The translations under genes were made by a program, and so were the position numbers. Positions 25,192-33,101 of a stretch of DNA of 64,000 nucleotides are shown here, in pieces. Numbering within the stretch: the first letter of the stretch is position 1; each line of letters begins with the position of its first letter. The notes under the pieces are model-generated. The model was not told the DNA's origin, searched no databases, and saw nothing but the letters and a program-made list of their open reading frames with translations. This stretch comes from an uncultured Prevotella sp. GTDB taxonomy: Bacteria > Bacteroidota > Bacteroidia > Bacteroidales > Bacteroidaceae. The stretch lies in contig CALCVP010000001.1 in the NCBI GenBank assembly GCA_937907705.1, positions 12,388 to 76,387 on the forward strand, given 5' to 3'.

Positions 25192-25224
25192 ATAAATACC
25201 TTTGTCTGATTTTGGCAAATTAAT

Positions 25225-25255
25225 TTTGTTTTATAATATAAAATTGTTACATTTG
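25225..25255 (+). promoter_or_regulatory. Promoter of the coiled-coil/zapA/rny operon
   Basis: TTTG at 25225-25228, 19 bases, TACATTTG at 25248-25255. Transcription would start near 25262, so a GTG start at 25255 for the next gene is impossible from this promoter. The ATG at 25273 is then reached with a leader of only about 11 bases. Confidence 0.75.
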
Positions 25256-25272
25256 TGGGCAAAATCCTTGAA

Positions 25273-25566
25273 ATGACTGATAAAGACAAAACGTTAAACT
25301 TGTTTACGACGCGTGTAAGGCAACTTATACTTCAATATGAGGAAATAAAGAAGGAAAATGAGGAATTGTATGCGATGGTAGATGAGCGTGATAACGAAGT
25401 AAAGCGGCTTAAAGCCAGTCTGGAACAGGCTAATAGGGATATAGAAAGCCTCAAGATGGCCAAAATGATGGAAATAAGCGATGGCGATATAGAAGCCGCC
25501 AAGCACCGTTTGGCAATACTTATCAGAGAGGTGAACAAATGTATCACGTTGCTTAGTGAAAAATAA
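25273..25566 (+). CDS. Small coiled-coil protein upstream of zapA
   Basis: 97 aa from ATG 25273. Almost the entire protein is predicted coiled coil: heptad-like charge and Leu pattern from about residue 15 to 65 (QYEEIKKENEELYAMVDERD, then VKRLKASLEQANRDIESL). It ends with a short helix, HRLAILIREVNKCITLLSEK. A small coiled-coil gene placed directly before zapA recalls the ZapB or ZapA-partner role in Z-ring bundling, but I cannot assign it by sequence. The gap to zapA is 7 bases, so the genes are co-transcribed. Confidence 0.8.
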   Translation: MTDKDKTLNLFTTRVRQLILQYEEIKKENEELYAMVDERDNEVKRLKASLEQANRDIESLKMAKMMEISDGDIEAAKHRLAILIREVNKCITLLSEK

Positions 25567-25573
25567 CGTGGTA

Positions 25574-25921
25574 ATGGCAGACGAGAACAAAAAACTTCAT
25601 ATAAGGTTAAACCTAAATGGCGTAGATCTTCCTGTGTATGTTAATCCGGAAGATGAACCCATTTATAGGAATGCTGCAAAGCTTATTCGTGAAACTGTTA
25701 ACGCTTATGCTGATAGATATAGAACTTCTAAAAGTGAAAAAGAAGTTCTGTATATGGCAATGATTGATCTTGCTGTTAATCTTGAAACACAGAAAACACG
25801 CAATGATACCGCTCCTTATGATGATATTCTTGCTAAAATTACTACGGAGATTGAAGGCGCTTTAGGCGTAAAACAAACTAATGTGGCGGAGAATAAAAGT
25901 AAGAATATTAACATTATATAA
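25574..25921 (+). CDS. zapA: Cell division protein ZapA
   Basis: Binds FtsZ and promotes protofilament bundling at mid-cell. 115 aa from ATG 25574. The N-terminal ZapA globular domain is seen in LHIRLNLNGVDLPVYVNPEDEPIYRNAAKLI, followed by a helical dimerisation region (about 40-90). A slightly longer frame from GTG 25556 would overlap the preceding gene and adds nothing conserved. It is followed 7 bases later by rny. The zapA-rny order is familiar from other Bacteroidetes. Confidence 0.88.
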   Translation: MADENKKLHIRLNLNGVDLPVYVNPEDEPIYRNAAKLIRETVNAYADRYRTSKSEKEVLYMAMIDLAVNLETQKTRNDTAPYDDILAKITTEIEGALGVKQTNVAENKSKNINII

Positions 25922-25928
25922 TAAGCAA

Positions 25929-27464
25929 ATGATATTAAATATTATTCTTGCCGTAGTAGGTCTTATAATAGGAGGCATAGGCGGATACTTTATTTTTAAG
26001 TATGTTATTACTGGAAAATACAAGGAGATGATAGCTGCTGCTCAAAAGGAAGCTGAAGTACTGAAAGAAAAGAAAATGCTGGAAGTGAAGGAGAAATTCC
26101 TTAATAAGAAAGCAGAACTTGAAAAGGAAGTGCAAAGTCGTAACCAAAAAATCCAGCAAAGTGAAAACAGATTAAAACAACGTGAGATTTCCTTGAATCA
26201 ACGTCAAGAGGAATTGGGACGTCGCAAACAAGATGTTGATCAGCAACAGCAGCGCGTTGATAATGATAAGAAACTATTGCAGATTAAACAAGAAGAATTG
26301 GATAAGATGCAGTTGCAGGAACGCGAAAAGCTGGAAGAATTGTCGGGACTTAGTGCAGAGGAAGCAAAAAGCCGTTTGGTAGAAAGTTTGAAAGATGAGG
26401 CTCGTACAGATGCAGCCAGCTATATTAATGAGATTATGGATGATGCAAAGCTGAATGCTAATGCTCAAGCAAAGAAAATCGTAATACAAACTATTCAACG
26501 TGTAGCGACGGAAACTGCAATAGAAAACTCTGTGAGTGTTTTCCATATTGACAATGATGAAGTTAAGGGTCGTATCATTGGTAGAGAGGGTCGAAATATC
26601 CGAGCGTTGGAGGCTGCAACAGGAGTAGAGATTGTAGTTGATGATACGCCAGAGGCTATTGTAATATCTGCTTTTGACCCTATTCGCCGTGAAGTTTGTC
26701 GTTTGGCATTACATCAGCTGGTTACAGATGGACGTATTCATCCAGCTCGTATAGAAGAGGTGGTTGCAAAAGTAAAAAAACAACTCGACAATGAAATCAT
26801 AGAAACAGGTAAGCGTACTGCTATTGACTTAGGTATACATGGGCTGCACCCTGAACTTATCCGCATAGTAGGCAAGATGAAATATCGCTCAAGTTATGGT
26901 CAGAATCTGCTTCAGCATGCACGTGAAACGGCTAATCTGTGTGCAGTGATGGCAGCAGAATTAGGACTTAATCCTAAGAAAGCAAAACGTGCAGGTCTGT
27001 TGCATGATATAGGAAAGGTGCCGGATGAGGAAAGTGAACTACCTCATGCATTGTATGGAGCCAAAATAGCAGAGAAATACAAGGAAAAACCTGATATAGT
27101 AAATGCTATCGGTGCTCACCATGATGAGATGGAGATGAATACATTGTTGGCTCCTATAGTTCAAGTATGTGATGCCATTAGTGGTGCTCGTCCAGGTGCT
27201 CGAAGAGAAATCGTAGAGGCTTATATCAAGCGATTGAACGATCTTGAAGCCATTGCAATGAGCTATCCTGGCGTTACAAAGACTTATGCTATTCAAGCAG
27301 GTCGTGAACTCCGTGTGATTGTAGGTGCAGATAAGATGGATGATAAGGAAACTGAAAAGCTTTCAAGTGAGATAGCTACTAAGATACAGAATGAGATGAC
27401 TTATCCTGGTCAAGTAAAGATTACTGTTATCCGTGAAACAAGAAGCGTAGCATACGCAAAATAG
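25929..27464 (+). CDS. rny: Ribonuclease Y
   Basis: A membrane-anchored endoribonuclease that starts mRNA decay. From ATG 25929 it has 511 residues, the usual size. There is an N-terminal membrane helix (3-24, ILNIILAVVGLIIGGIGGYF), a long Gln/Glu/Lys-rich coiled coil (about 30-200), a KH RNA-binding domain with GRIIGREGRNIRALEAATG, and an HD phosphohydrolase domain with RAGLLHDIGK and IGAHHDEME. A frame from 25881 would add 16 residues ahead of the membrane anchor and overlap zapA, so the later ATG is chosen. The operon ends with a terminator at 27489. Confidence 0.95.
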   Translation: MILNIILAVVGLIIGGIGGYFIFKYVITGKYKEMIAAAQKEAEVLKEKKMLEVKEKFLNKKAELEKEVQSRNQKIQQSENRLKQREISLNQRQEELGRRKQDVDQQQQRVDNDKKLLQIKQEELDKMQLQEREKLEELSGLSAEEAKSRLVESLKDEARTDAASYINEIMDDAKLNANAQAKKIVIQTIQRVATETAIENSVSVFHIDNDEVKGRIIGREGRNIRALEAATGVEIVVDDTPEAIVISAFDPIRREVCRLALHQLVTDGRIHPARIEEVVAKVKKQLDNEIIETGKRTAIDLGIHGLHPELIRIVGKMKYRSSYGQNLLQHARETANLCAVMAAELGLNPKKAKRAGLLHDIGKVPDEESELPHALYGAKIAEKYKEKPDIVNAIGAHHDEMEMNTLLAPIVQVCDAISGARPGARREIVEAYIKRLNDLEAIAMSYPGVTKTYAIQAGRELRVIVGADKMDDKETEKLSSEIATKIQNEMTYPGQVKITVIRETRSVAYAK

Positions 27465-27488
27465 TATTATGTCTTATTCATAAATATA

Positions 27489-27525
27489 AAAAGAGGTCAT
27501 AGCAGAGATGTTGTGGCCTCTTTTG
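27489..27525 (+). terminator. Terminator of the zapA-rny operon
   Basis: AAAAGAGGTCA pairs with TGGCCTCTTTT (11 pairs, one G-U), with the T-run being the end of the stem. It lies about 25 bases after the rny stop codon. Confidence 0.75.
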
Positions 27526-27675
27526 TGTAGGGGACTTTGAAATTAATTGTGAGCAATTTGGCGATTGATTAGAACTTGTCAGTTTGAAATTCAAAATTAA
27601 ATGTAGTCTTGTATGAATAAATTTTATCAATATATAAAAAAGTAATGGCATTATTTTACTTTGAGCTTGTTTTTG

Positions 27676-27729
27676 CCTTTGAGCAGTCTTGGAATGACAT
27701 TTGAATGCCATTCCAAGACTGCTCAAAGG
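27676..27729. repeat. Large perfect hairpin (21-bp arms)
   Basis: Perfect inverted repeat: 27676-27696 (CCTTTGAGCAGTCTTGGAAT plus G) and its complement at 27709-27729, around a 12-base loop that itself pairs (CATT/AATG). Neither side has a T-run, so it is not a standard terminator. It lies in a 692-base gene-free region between rny and the hemerythrin-LuxR gene. Confidence 0.75.
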
Positions 27730-27736
27730 TTATACA

Positions 27737-28156
27737 TAAATCCTCTCATGTAGGGATTTTCAATACAATACATTCCAACCATAAAATTTAAGCACTTTAT
27801 TCAAAAATACCAAAACATTTCGTTTGGGAGTGTATATGTAAAATCGTTATTTTCTACGAGAGACTTTTGATAACGTATAACCTTATTATAGTTTAATTAT
27901 GAGCATTCGTTTGTACTTATCTTTTTTAATCACTACATGCTTGTTTTTATGAGGATTTTGTATTTTGTTTGCAACTTACGTGTTAAAATTATTTATGTAA
28001 ATTACTTATTTCTTGGTACGTATTTATATCGCTTTTATTAAAAATACCTACATGTTGTTATTGGAAAATTGATTTTTTTTTTGTTATTTTGCACAGTCAT
28101 GATAGGCAATATATTGCTTTAGGAAACCAAATTGGTGAATATAATAGTAGCGAATA
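27737..28156. other. AT-rich leader region of the hemerythrin-LuxR gene
   Basis: About 420 bases of very AT-rich sequence with no ORF. A TTATTTTGCAC near 28083 could be a weak -7 box for the gene at 28157. A relic of the inverted-repeat family (TTCAAAATTAAATGTAGTCT) lies just before this stretch at about 27590-27609. Confidence 0.45.
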
Positions 28157-29113
28157 ATGAAAAATCATAAGATGTATGAAGCCAACGATAAGATGATTTC
28201 GCTTATTGCTGACAATTACAATATTTTGCAAAGCCTTGGTAGATTTGGCTTAAATTTAGGCTTTGGTGATAAGACAGTGCAAGAAGTGTGTGAAGATCAA
28301 CATGTAGACACTTATACTTTCCTTGCTGTGGTAAACTATTCTATTAATGGTTATCGTGATTTTGATGATAGTGATCGCTTTTCCATTCCTACGCTTCTGC
28401 ATTATTTGAAGGCATCTCATGAGTATTATATTAATTTCCAATTACCATTTATTCGCACAAAGTTGGTAACAGCGTTGGATGAAAATGATAATTTGGCACG
28501 CCTTATCGTGAAGCTCTATGATGAGTATGCCCATGAGATAAAGCATCATATGCAGTATGAAGAAAAGATGGTATTTCCTTACGTTGATGATTTGTTAAAT
28601 GGAAAAGTGAATAGTGAGTATGATATAGAGACCTTTTCCAAACATCATGGACAGATTGATAAAAAGTTAACAGAGTTAAAGAATATCATTATCAAATATT
28701 TGCCAAGTGATGCAAAACACAACAATCAACTAATCAATACATTGTATGATATTTATAATAGTGAAGAGTGGTTGCATCAACATTCGCAGGTAGAAGACAA
28801 TATCTTCATTCCTGCTATTCGTAAATTGGAGCATAAATATAAGCAGAATGATGTGAGTGTGAAGATTTCTCGTATGATTAATCAGACACATGAGAATAGC
28901 GAAACTTTGAGTGATAGAGAAAAAGATGTAATTGTGAGTTTGGTACAAGGAATGACCAATAAAGAGATTGCAGACCATTTGTGTATAGCAATCAATACTG
29001 TCATTACTCATAGACGCAATATCGTGCGTAAATTGCAGATACACAGTGCAGCAGGACTTACTATTTATGCTATTGTAAATAACTTGGTAGACATTTCATC
29101 TGTGAAACTTTAA
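28157..29113 (+). CDS. Hemerythrin-domain transcription regulator with LuxR-type helix-turn-helix
   Basis: 318 aa, cytoplasmic. Residues about 8-60 resemble the ScdA/RIC N-terminal domain, but the usual Cys-Cys is replaced (LNLGFGDKTVQEVCEDQHVD). Residues about 80-225 look like a hemerythrin four-helix bundle with the metal-ligand pattern: H88, H126 and H130/131 with E135/136 in EIKHHMQYEEKMVFP, H163/164, and H207/209 with E213 in WLHQHSQVEDNIFIP. Residues 250-305 are a LuxR-type HTH (LSDREKDVIVSLVQGMTNKE). A di-iron centre that senses oxygen, nitric oxide or redox state and controls DNA binding is the natural reading, and the next gene is the oxygen-sensitive nrdD. Both the metal and the target are inference. 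Confidence 0.85.
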   Translation: MKNHKMYEANDKMISLIADNYNILQSLGRFGLNLGFGDKTVQEVCEDQHVDTYTFLAVVNYSINGYRDFDDSDRFSIPTLLHYLKASHEYYINFQLPFIRTKLVTALDENDNLARLIVKLYDEYAHEIKHHMQYEEKMVFPYVDDLLNGKVNSEYDIETFSKHHGQIDKKLTELKNIIIKYLPSDAKHNNQLINTLYDIYNSEEWLHQHSQVEDNIFIPAIRKLEHKYKQNDVSVKISRMINQTHENSETLSDREKDVIVSLVQGMTNKEIADHLCIAINTVITHRRNIVRKLQIHSAAGLTIYAIVNNLVDISSVKL

Positions 29114-29177
29114 AAACATTGAAATTTTTATTGCTATATTTTAATGGAAATCGGTACATAGTATCGATTTTTATTTT

Positions 29178-29185
29178 TATCTTTG
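29178..29185 (+). promoter_or_regulatory. -7 box of nrdDG
   Basis: TATCTTTG followed by CA. No TTTG at -33, which may mean activator dependence. It gives a leader of about 110 nt that carries the repeated boxes at 29209-29287. Confidence 0.55.
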
Positions 29186-29208
29186 CATTCGAAAATAAAA
29201 ACGGAATC

Positions 29209-29287
29209 GGAAAACTTTTTTATTTCACTGTCTTTAAAGTTGTCCAAAATGGAAAACTTTTTTAATTGCGATTTTTTAAAAGTTTTC
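29209..29287 (+). promoter_or_regulatory. Three GAAAACTTTT boxes in the nrdD leader
   Basis: GGAAAACTTTTTTA occurs at 29209-29222 and again at 29251-29264; AAAAGTTTTC, the inverted form, is at 29278-29287. The second and third copies face each other and can form a hairpin in RNA. They may be operator sites or an mRNA structure just upstream of the nrdD ATG at 29303. Confidence 0.5.
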
Positions 29288-29302
29288 TAAAATGCAAAAG
29301 AA

Positions 29303-31417
29303 ATGGAGATAAAGAACTTTACTATTACCAAGAGAGACGGTAGCAAAGACCGTTTTAGTTTAGACAAAATAATGAATGCAATTATTAAAGCATTTGAGTC
29401 TGTAAATCAACCTTCAAATCTGAGTTGTATATCTAAAATAATAAGTCATTTAGAGATAAAAGAAGGTATCAAGGTTGAAGATATACAGAATCAAGTAGAA
29501 GAAGCTTTAATGAAAGAAGGCTATTATAGCGTGGCTAAAAGTTTCATGTTGTATAGACAACGACACATGGAAGACCGTGAAACAATGGATAAGTTAAAGT
29601 TCTTGGCTGATTATTGTGATGCTACAAATGCGGCTACTGGCTCTAAATATGATGCCAATGCTAATGTAGAGCACAAAAATATTGCCACTTTAATAGGTGA
29701 GTTACCTAAGTCTAACTTTATCAGGCTAAACCGTCGTTTGCTTACAGACCGTATCAAAAAAATGTACGATAAAGATTTGGCAAACAAATATCTTGATTTG
29801 CTAAATCATCATTTTATTTATAAAAACGATGAGACCAGCCTTGCTAATTATTGCGCTTCCATTACTATGTATCCTTGGTTAATAGGTGGCACAACTTCAA
29901 TAGGCGGTAATTCTACGGCTCCGACTAATTTGAAATCTTTCTGTGGCGGTTTCGTTAATATGGTCTTTATGGTGTCAAGTATGCTTAGCGGTGCCTGTGC
30001 TACTCCAGAGTTTTTAATGTATCTTAACTATTTTATAGGTCTTGAATATGGTAAGGAATATTGGAAAGATGTAACCAAGGTAGTGGATTTATCGAAGAAA
30101 CAGCGCACTATAGACAAGATGATTACCGATTGTTTTGAGCAGATTGTATATTCTATCAATCAGCCTACGGGCGCTCGTAATTATCAAGCTGTGTTTTGGA
30201 ATATAGCTTACTATGATAAACCTTACTTTGAGAGCCTGTTTGGCGATTTCTATTTTCCGGATGGAAGCAAGCCTGATTGGGCCGGATTGAGCTGGCTTCA
30301 GAAGCGTTTTATGAAATGGTTTAATCATGAGCGTACCAAAACAATGCTCACATTTCCTGTAGAAACAATGGCATTGCTGACTAAAGATGGGGATGTTATA
30401 GATAAAGAGTGGGGAGATTTTACAGCTGAGATGTATTCAGATGGTCATTCATTCTTTACCTATATGAGTGATAATGCTGATTCTTTAAGCTCATGCTGTC
30501 GTTTAAGAAACGAAATACAAGACAATGGTTTTAGCTATACATTAGGAGCGGGTGGCGTTTCCACAGGTTCAAAGAGTGTGCTTACAGTTAACCTTAACCG
30601 TTGCGTACAATATGCAGTGAATAATAAGATTGCCTATACCGATTTCTTGTCAGAAGTTATAGATCTTACCCACAAGGTTCAATTGGCTTATAATGAGAAT
30701 CTAAAAGAATTGCAAAAGAGTGGCATGTTGCCATTATTTGATGCAGGATATATTAATATAGGCCGTCAATATCTCACAATAGGTATCAATGGTTTAGTCG
30801 AGGCAGCCGAGTTCTTGGGCTTGAAAATTAATGATAATCCAGATTATTTGAAGTTCGTTCAGACGGTTTTAGGCTTGGTTGAGAAATATAACAAACAGTA
30901 TCGTACGAAAGATGTACTATTTAACTGTGAAATGATACCTGCGGAGAATGTAGGTGTAAAGCATGCCAAGTGGGATAAAGAAGATGGATATTTTGTTCCA
31001 AGAAAGTGCTATAATAGCTACTTCTATATAGTAGAAGATGATTCTCTTAACATAATAGACAAGTTTAAGTTGCATGGAGCTCCTTACATCCAGCATCTGA
31101 CAGGTGGGTCAGCTCTTCATATGAATCTTGATGAACATTTGTCAAAACCTCAATATCGTCAATTGTTACGCGTAGCAGCAAAAGAGGGATGCAACTATTT
31201 CACTTTTAATATACCTAATACGATTTGCAATGATTGCGGTTATATCGATAAGCGTTATCTTAAGGAATGTCCTCATTGCCACAGCAAGAATATTGATTAC
31301 ATGACTCGTATTATCGGCTACTTAAAGCGTGTTAGCAATTTTTCGGCAGCTCGTCAAGAAGAGGCAAGTCATCGCTATTATGCAGGTAAAGATAAGCTTG
31401 TAGAACAAGAAGCATAG
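29303..31417 (+). CDS. nrdD: Anaerobic ribonucleoside-triphosphate reductase (class III)
   Basis: Reduces NTPs to dNTPs without oxygen, using a glycyl radical. 704 aa. An ATP-cone lies at about 5-95 (ITKRDGSKDRFSLDKIMNAI). The catalytic barrel shows GGTTSIGGNSTAPTNLKSFC and a Cys pair in SSCCRLRNE. The C-terminus has the zinc site CNDCGY...CPHC and the radical loop TRIIGYLKRVSNFSAAR, whose Gly carries the radical. The activase gene follows after 87 bases. Regulation is likely through the ATP-cone and the upstream hemerythrin-LuxR gene. Confidence 0.96.
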   Translation: MEIKNFTITKRDGSKDRFSLDKIMNAIIKAFESVNQPSNLSCISKIISHLEIKEGIKVEDIQNQVEEALMKEGYYSVAKSFMLYRQRHMEDRETMDKLKFLADYCDATNAATGSKYDANANVEHKNIATLIGELPKSNFIRLNRRLLTDRIKKMYDKDLANKYLDLLNHHFIYKNDETSLANYCASITMYPWLIGGTTSIGGNSTAPTNLKSFCGGFVNMVFMVSSMLSGACATPEFLMYLNYFIGLEYGKEYWKDVTKVVDLSKKQRTIDKMITDCFEQIVYSINQPTGARNYQAVFWNIAYYDKPYFESLFGDFYFPDGSKPDWAGLSWLQKRFMKWFNHERTKTMLTFPVETMALLTKDGDVIDKEWGDFTAEMYSDGHSFFTYMSDNADSLSSCCRLRNEIQDNGFSYTLGAGGVSTGSKSVLTVNLNRCVQYAVNNKIAYTDFLSEVIDLTHKVQLAYNENLKELQKSGMLPLFDAGYINIGRQYLTIGINGLVEAAEFLGLKINDNPDYLKFVQTVLGLVEKYNKQYRTKDVLFNCEMIPAENVGVKHAKWDKEDGYFVPRKCYNSYFYIVEDDSLNIIDKFKLHGAPYIQHLTGGSALHMNLDEHLSKPQYRQLLRVAAKEGCNYFTFNIPNTICNDCGYIDKRYLKECPHCHSKNIDYMTRIIGYLKRVSNFSAARQEEASHRYYAGKDKLVEQEA

Positions 31418-31504
31418 TATTTTCTATAAATCATTATCTAATAGAGGTGTTGCGAGGCTTATAGTGTTTGCAACACCTATTTAATGAAATAAAATCTTTA
31501 TATC

Positions 31505-31984
31505 GTGCTAAAGTATGTAAATACGGGTATCGTTTTTCAGGAGATTCCCGATGAAGTAACGCTTTCCATTAATATCTCTAATTGTCCATGTCATTGTCCT
31601 GGTTGTCATAGCCAATATCTTTGGGAAAATATAGGTAATCCACTTACTCCATTAGTGCTGGATAAGTTTATGCATGATTATGGTGATGATATTACTTGTG
31701 TCTGCTTTATGGGGGGTGATGCAGAACCGGATTATGTAGTAATGTTAGCCAAATATTTACATAAAAAGCATCCTTCGCTTAAGGTCGGCTGGTATAGCGG
31801 TCGCCAGTGTTTGCCAAAAGATATCGATAAAACTATATTCGACTATATAAAAGTAGGACCTTATATAGAACATTTAGGGTGCTTAAAAAGTGATACAACT
31901 AATCAGAGGCTTTACAAGAAGGCGGTAGGAGACGGCTTTACGGATATTACATCGCGTTTTTGGAAAAAGAAAGGTAGCTTGTAA
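31505..31984 (+). CDS. nrdG: Anaerobic ribonucleotide reductase activase (radical SAM)
   Basis: Uses SAM and a 4Fe-4S cluster to create the glycyl radical on NrdD. 159 aa, starting at GTG 31505, where the conserved family start LKYVNTGIVFQEIPDE begins. The cluster motif CPCHCPGC is the family CxxxCxxC form (C at positions 1, 5 and 8). The later CFMGGDAEPD is the radical-SAM glycine motif. It forms an operon with nrdD and ends at the terminator at 32017. Confidence 0.94.
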   Translation: MLKYVNTGIVFQEIPDEVTLSINISNCPCHCPGCHSQYLWENIGNPLTPLVLDKFMHDYGDDITCVCFMGGDAEPDYVVMLAKYLHKKHPSLKVGWYSGRQCLPKDIDKTIFDYIKVGPYIEHLGCLKSDTTNQRLYKKAVGDGFTDITSRFWKKKGSL

Positions 31985-32016
31985 TACAAATTTGATTTTT
32001 AGAAATGCCTATACAT

Positions 32017-32074
32017 AATGTTCAAAGTTAGCGCCATGTTAGTGTCAGGTTAACTTTGAACATTTATTTTTTTA
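32017..32074 (+). terminator. Terminator of nrdDG
   Basis: AATGTTCAAAGTTA (32017-32030) pairs perfectly with TAACTTTGAACATT (32051-32064), then TATTTTTTT. The loop is 20 bases. Confidence 0.85.
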
Positions 32075-32105
32075 CTATTTATTCGTGTGTTAAGTAGAAA
32101 TTTGT

Positions 32106-32113
32106 TAATTTTG
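32106..32113 (+). promoter_or_regulatory. -7 box of engB
   Basis: TAATTTTG followed by CA. The -33 position is not TTTG. Transcription would start near 32119. Confidence 0.5.
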
Positions 32114-32119
32114 CAGCAG

Positions 32120-32178
32120 CAAGATAATATTATTTATATGCAAAAAGAAGGCGAGTTGCCTGTCTATTATCTTGTTTT
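32120..32178 (+). promoter_or_regulatory. Terminator-like hairpin at the 5' end of the engB leader
   Basis: CAAGATAATA (32120-32129) pairs with TATTATCTTG (32165-32174), followed by TTTTA. An inner stem AGGC/GCCT lies in the loop. The hairpin begins almost at the predicted transcription start. A 17-codon reading frame, MQKEGELPVYYLVLPIM (32138-32191), spans it. Attenuation of engB is possible; the frame may be chance. Confidence 0.45.
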
Positions 32179-32213
32179 ACCGATAATGTAATTGTATTAT
32201 TTCAACTATAAAC

Positions 32214-32828
32214 ATGGAAATAAAGAAATCAGAATTTGTAATCAGTAGTCCAACTTTTCATGGTTGTCCTGCCGACACCAAGCCTGAGTACGCCTTTATA
32301 GGCAGGAGCAATGTAGGAAAGTCAAGTCTTATCAATATGCTTTGCAATCGAAAAAATCTTGCCAAAACTTCTGCTACGCCGGGCAAAACGCTGCTTATCA
32401 ATCATTTCATCATCAATAATGAGTGGTATTTAGTCGATCTTCCTGGTTATGGCTATGCAAAGAGGTCAAAGACGGTACAGCAGAAGTTGGAGCAGATGAT
32501 TTCTTCATATATCTTGCAACGTAAGCAGCTTATCAATGTATTTGTGCTGATAGATATACGCCATGCTCCTCAGCAGATAGATTTAGAGTTCATTGACTGG
32601 TTAGGCCAAAGCAAGGTTCCATTTTCTATTGTCTTTACCAAAGCTGACAAGTTGCCCACAACAAAAATAAAGGCTGCTGCAAATGCTTATATGAATAAAC
32701 TCAAAGAAACGTGGGAAGAGTTACCTCCTTATTTTATCACAAGTAGTGAGCAGCGTTTAGGGCAACATGAGGTGCTTGACTATATTGAAGACATCAACCT
32801 TCAATTGAAAAACAATATGGCAGAGTAG
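32214..32828 (+). CDS. engB: Ribosome biogenesis GTP-binding protein EngB (YihA/YsxC)
   Basis: An essential small GTPase for assembly of the large ribosomal subunit. 204 aa. G1 is GRSNVGKSSLIN (about 31-42), G3 is DLPGYGYAK, G4 is TKAD and G5 is ITSSEQ. Length and motif spacing are normal. It starts at ATG 32214. It has its own promoter and structured leader after the nrdG terminator, so it is probably a single-gene unit. Confidence 0.96.
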   Translation: MEIKKSEFVISSPTFHGCPADTKPEYAFIGRSNVGKSSLINMLCNRKNLAKTSATPGKTLLINHFIINNEWYLVDLPGYGYAKRSKTVQQKLEQMISSYILQRKQLINVFVLIDIRHAPQQIDLEFIDWLGQSKVPFSIVFTKADKLPTTKIKAAANAYMNKLKETWEELPPYFITSSEQRLGQHEVLDYIEDINLQLKNNMAE

Positions 32829-32920
32829 ATTAGAAAGCATCAGTAGTTTATCAGGCAGCTTATGTGCTTCCTGTATATGATGCATCAACTTTCTCTTGAT
32901 ACAATTTAATTTATATTACT

Positions 32921-32969
32921 ATACAGTTGTATTCGTGTTTTTCTTTGATGGCATTGCTTACAACTGTAT
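32921..32969. repeat. Inverted repeat in the engB/ABC-F gap
   Basis: ATACAGTTGTA (32921-32931) and TACAACTGTAT (32959-32969) form an 11-bp perfect inverted repeat around 27 bases. No T-run follows. It could be an operator or part of the ABC-F leader. Confidence 0.45.
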
Positions 32970-32982
32970 ATTACGATGGGCT

Positions 32983-33077
32983 AATCTCTACAGATAGCCA
33001 TAGGTGGGTCTAAACAAAGTGAAACCCGCCAATTCGTCAACATAGTTACAGTAGAGATTTTTTTTGAGTCCACCTAT
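32983..33077 (+). promoter_or_regulatory. Attenuator-like leader of the ABC-F gene
   Basis: AATCTCTAC (32983-32991) pairs with GTAGAGATT (33051-33059), directly followed by eight T residues, as in an intrinsic terminator. Inside it GGTGGGT (33003-33009) pairs with ACCCGCC (33024-33030). An alternative pairing, ATAGGTGG (33000-33007) with CCACCTAT (33070-33077), uses the same bases and would break the inner stem. The gene starts at 33102, 25 bases further on. This is the layout of a transcription attenuator. Confidence 0.55.
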
Positions 33078-33101
33078 AACCAATAAATACAATATATATT
33101 A

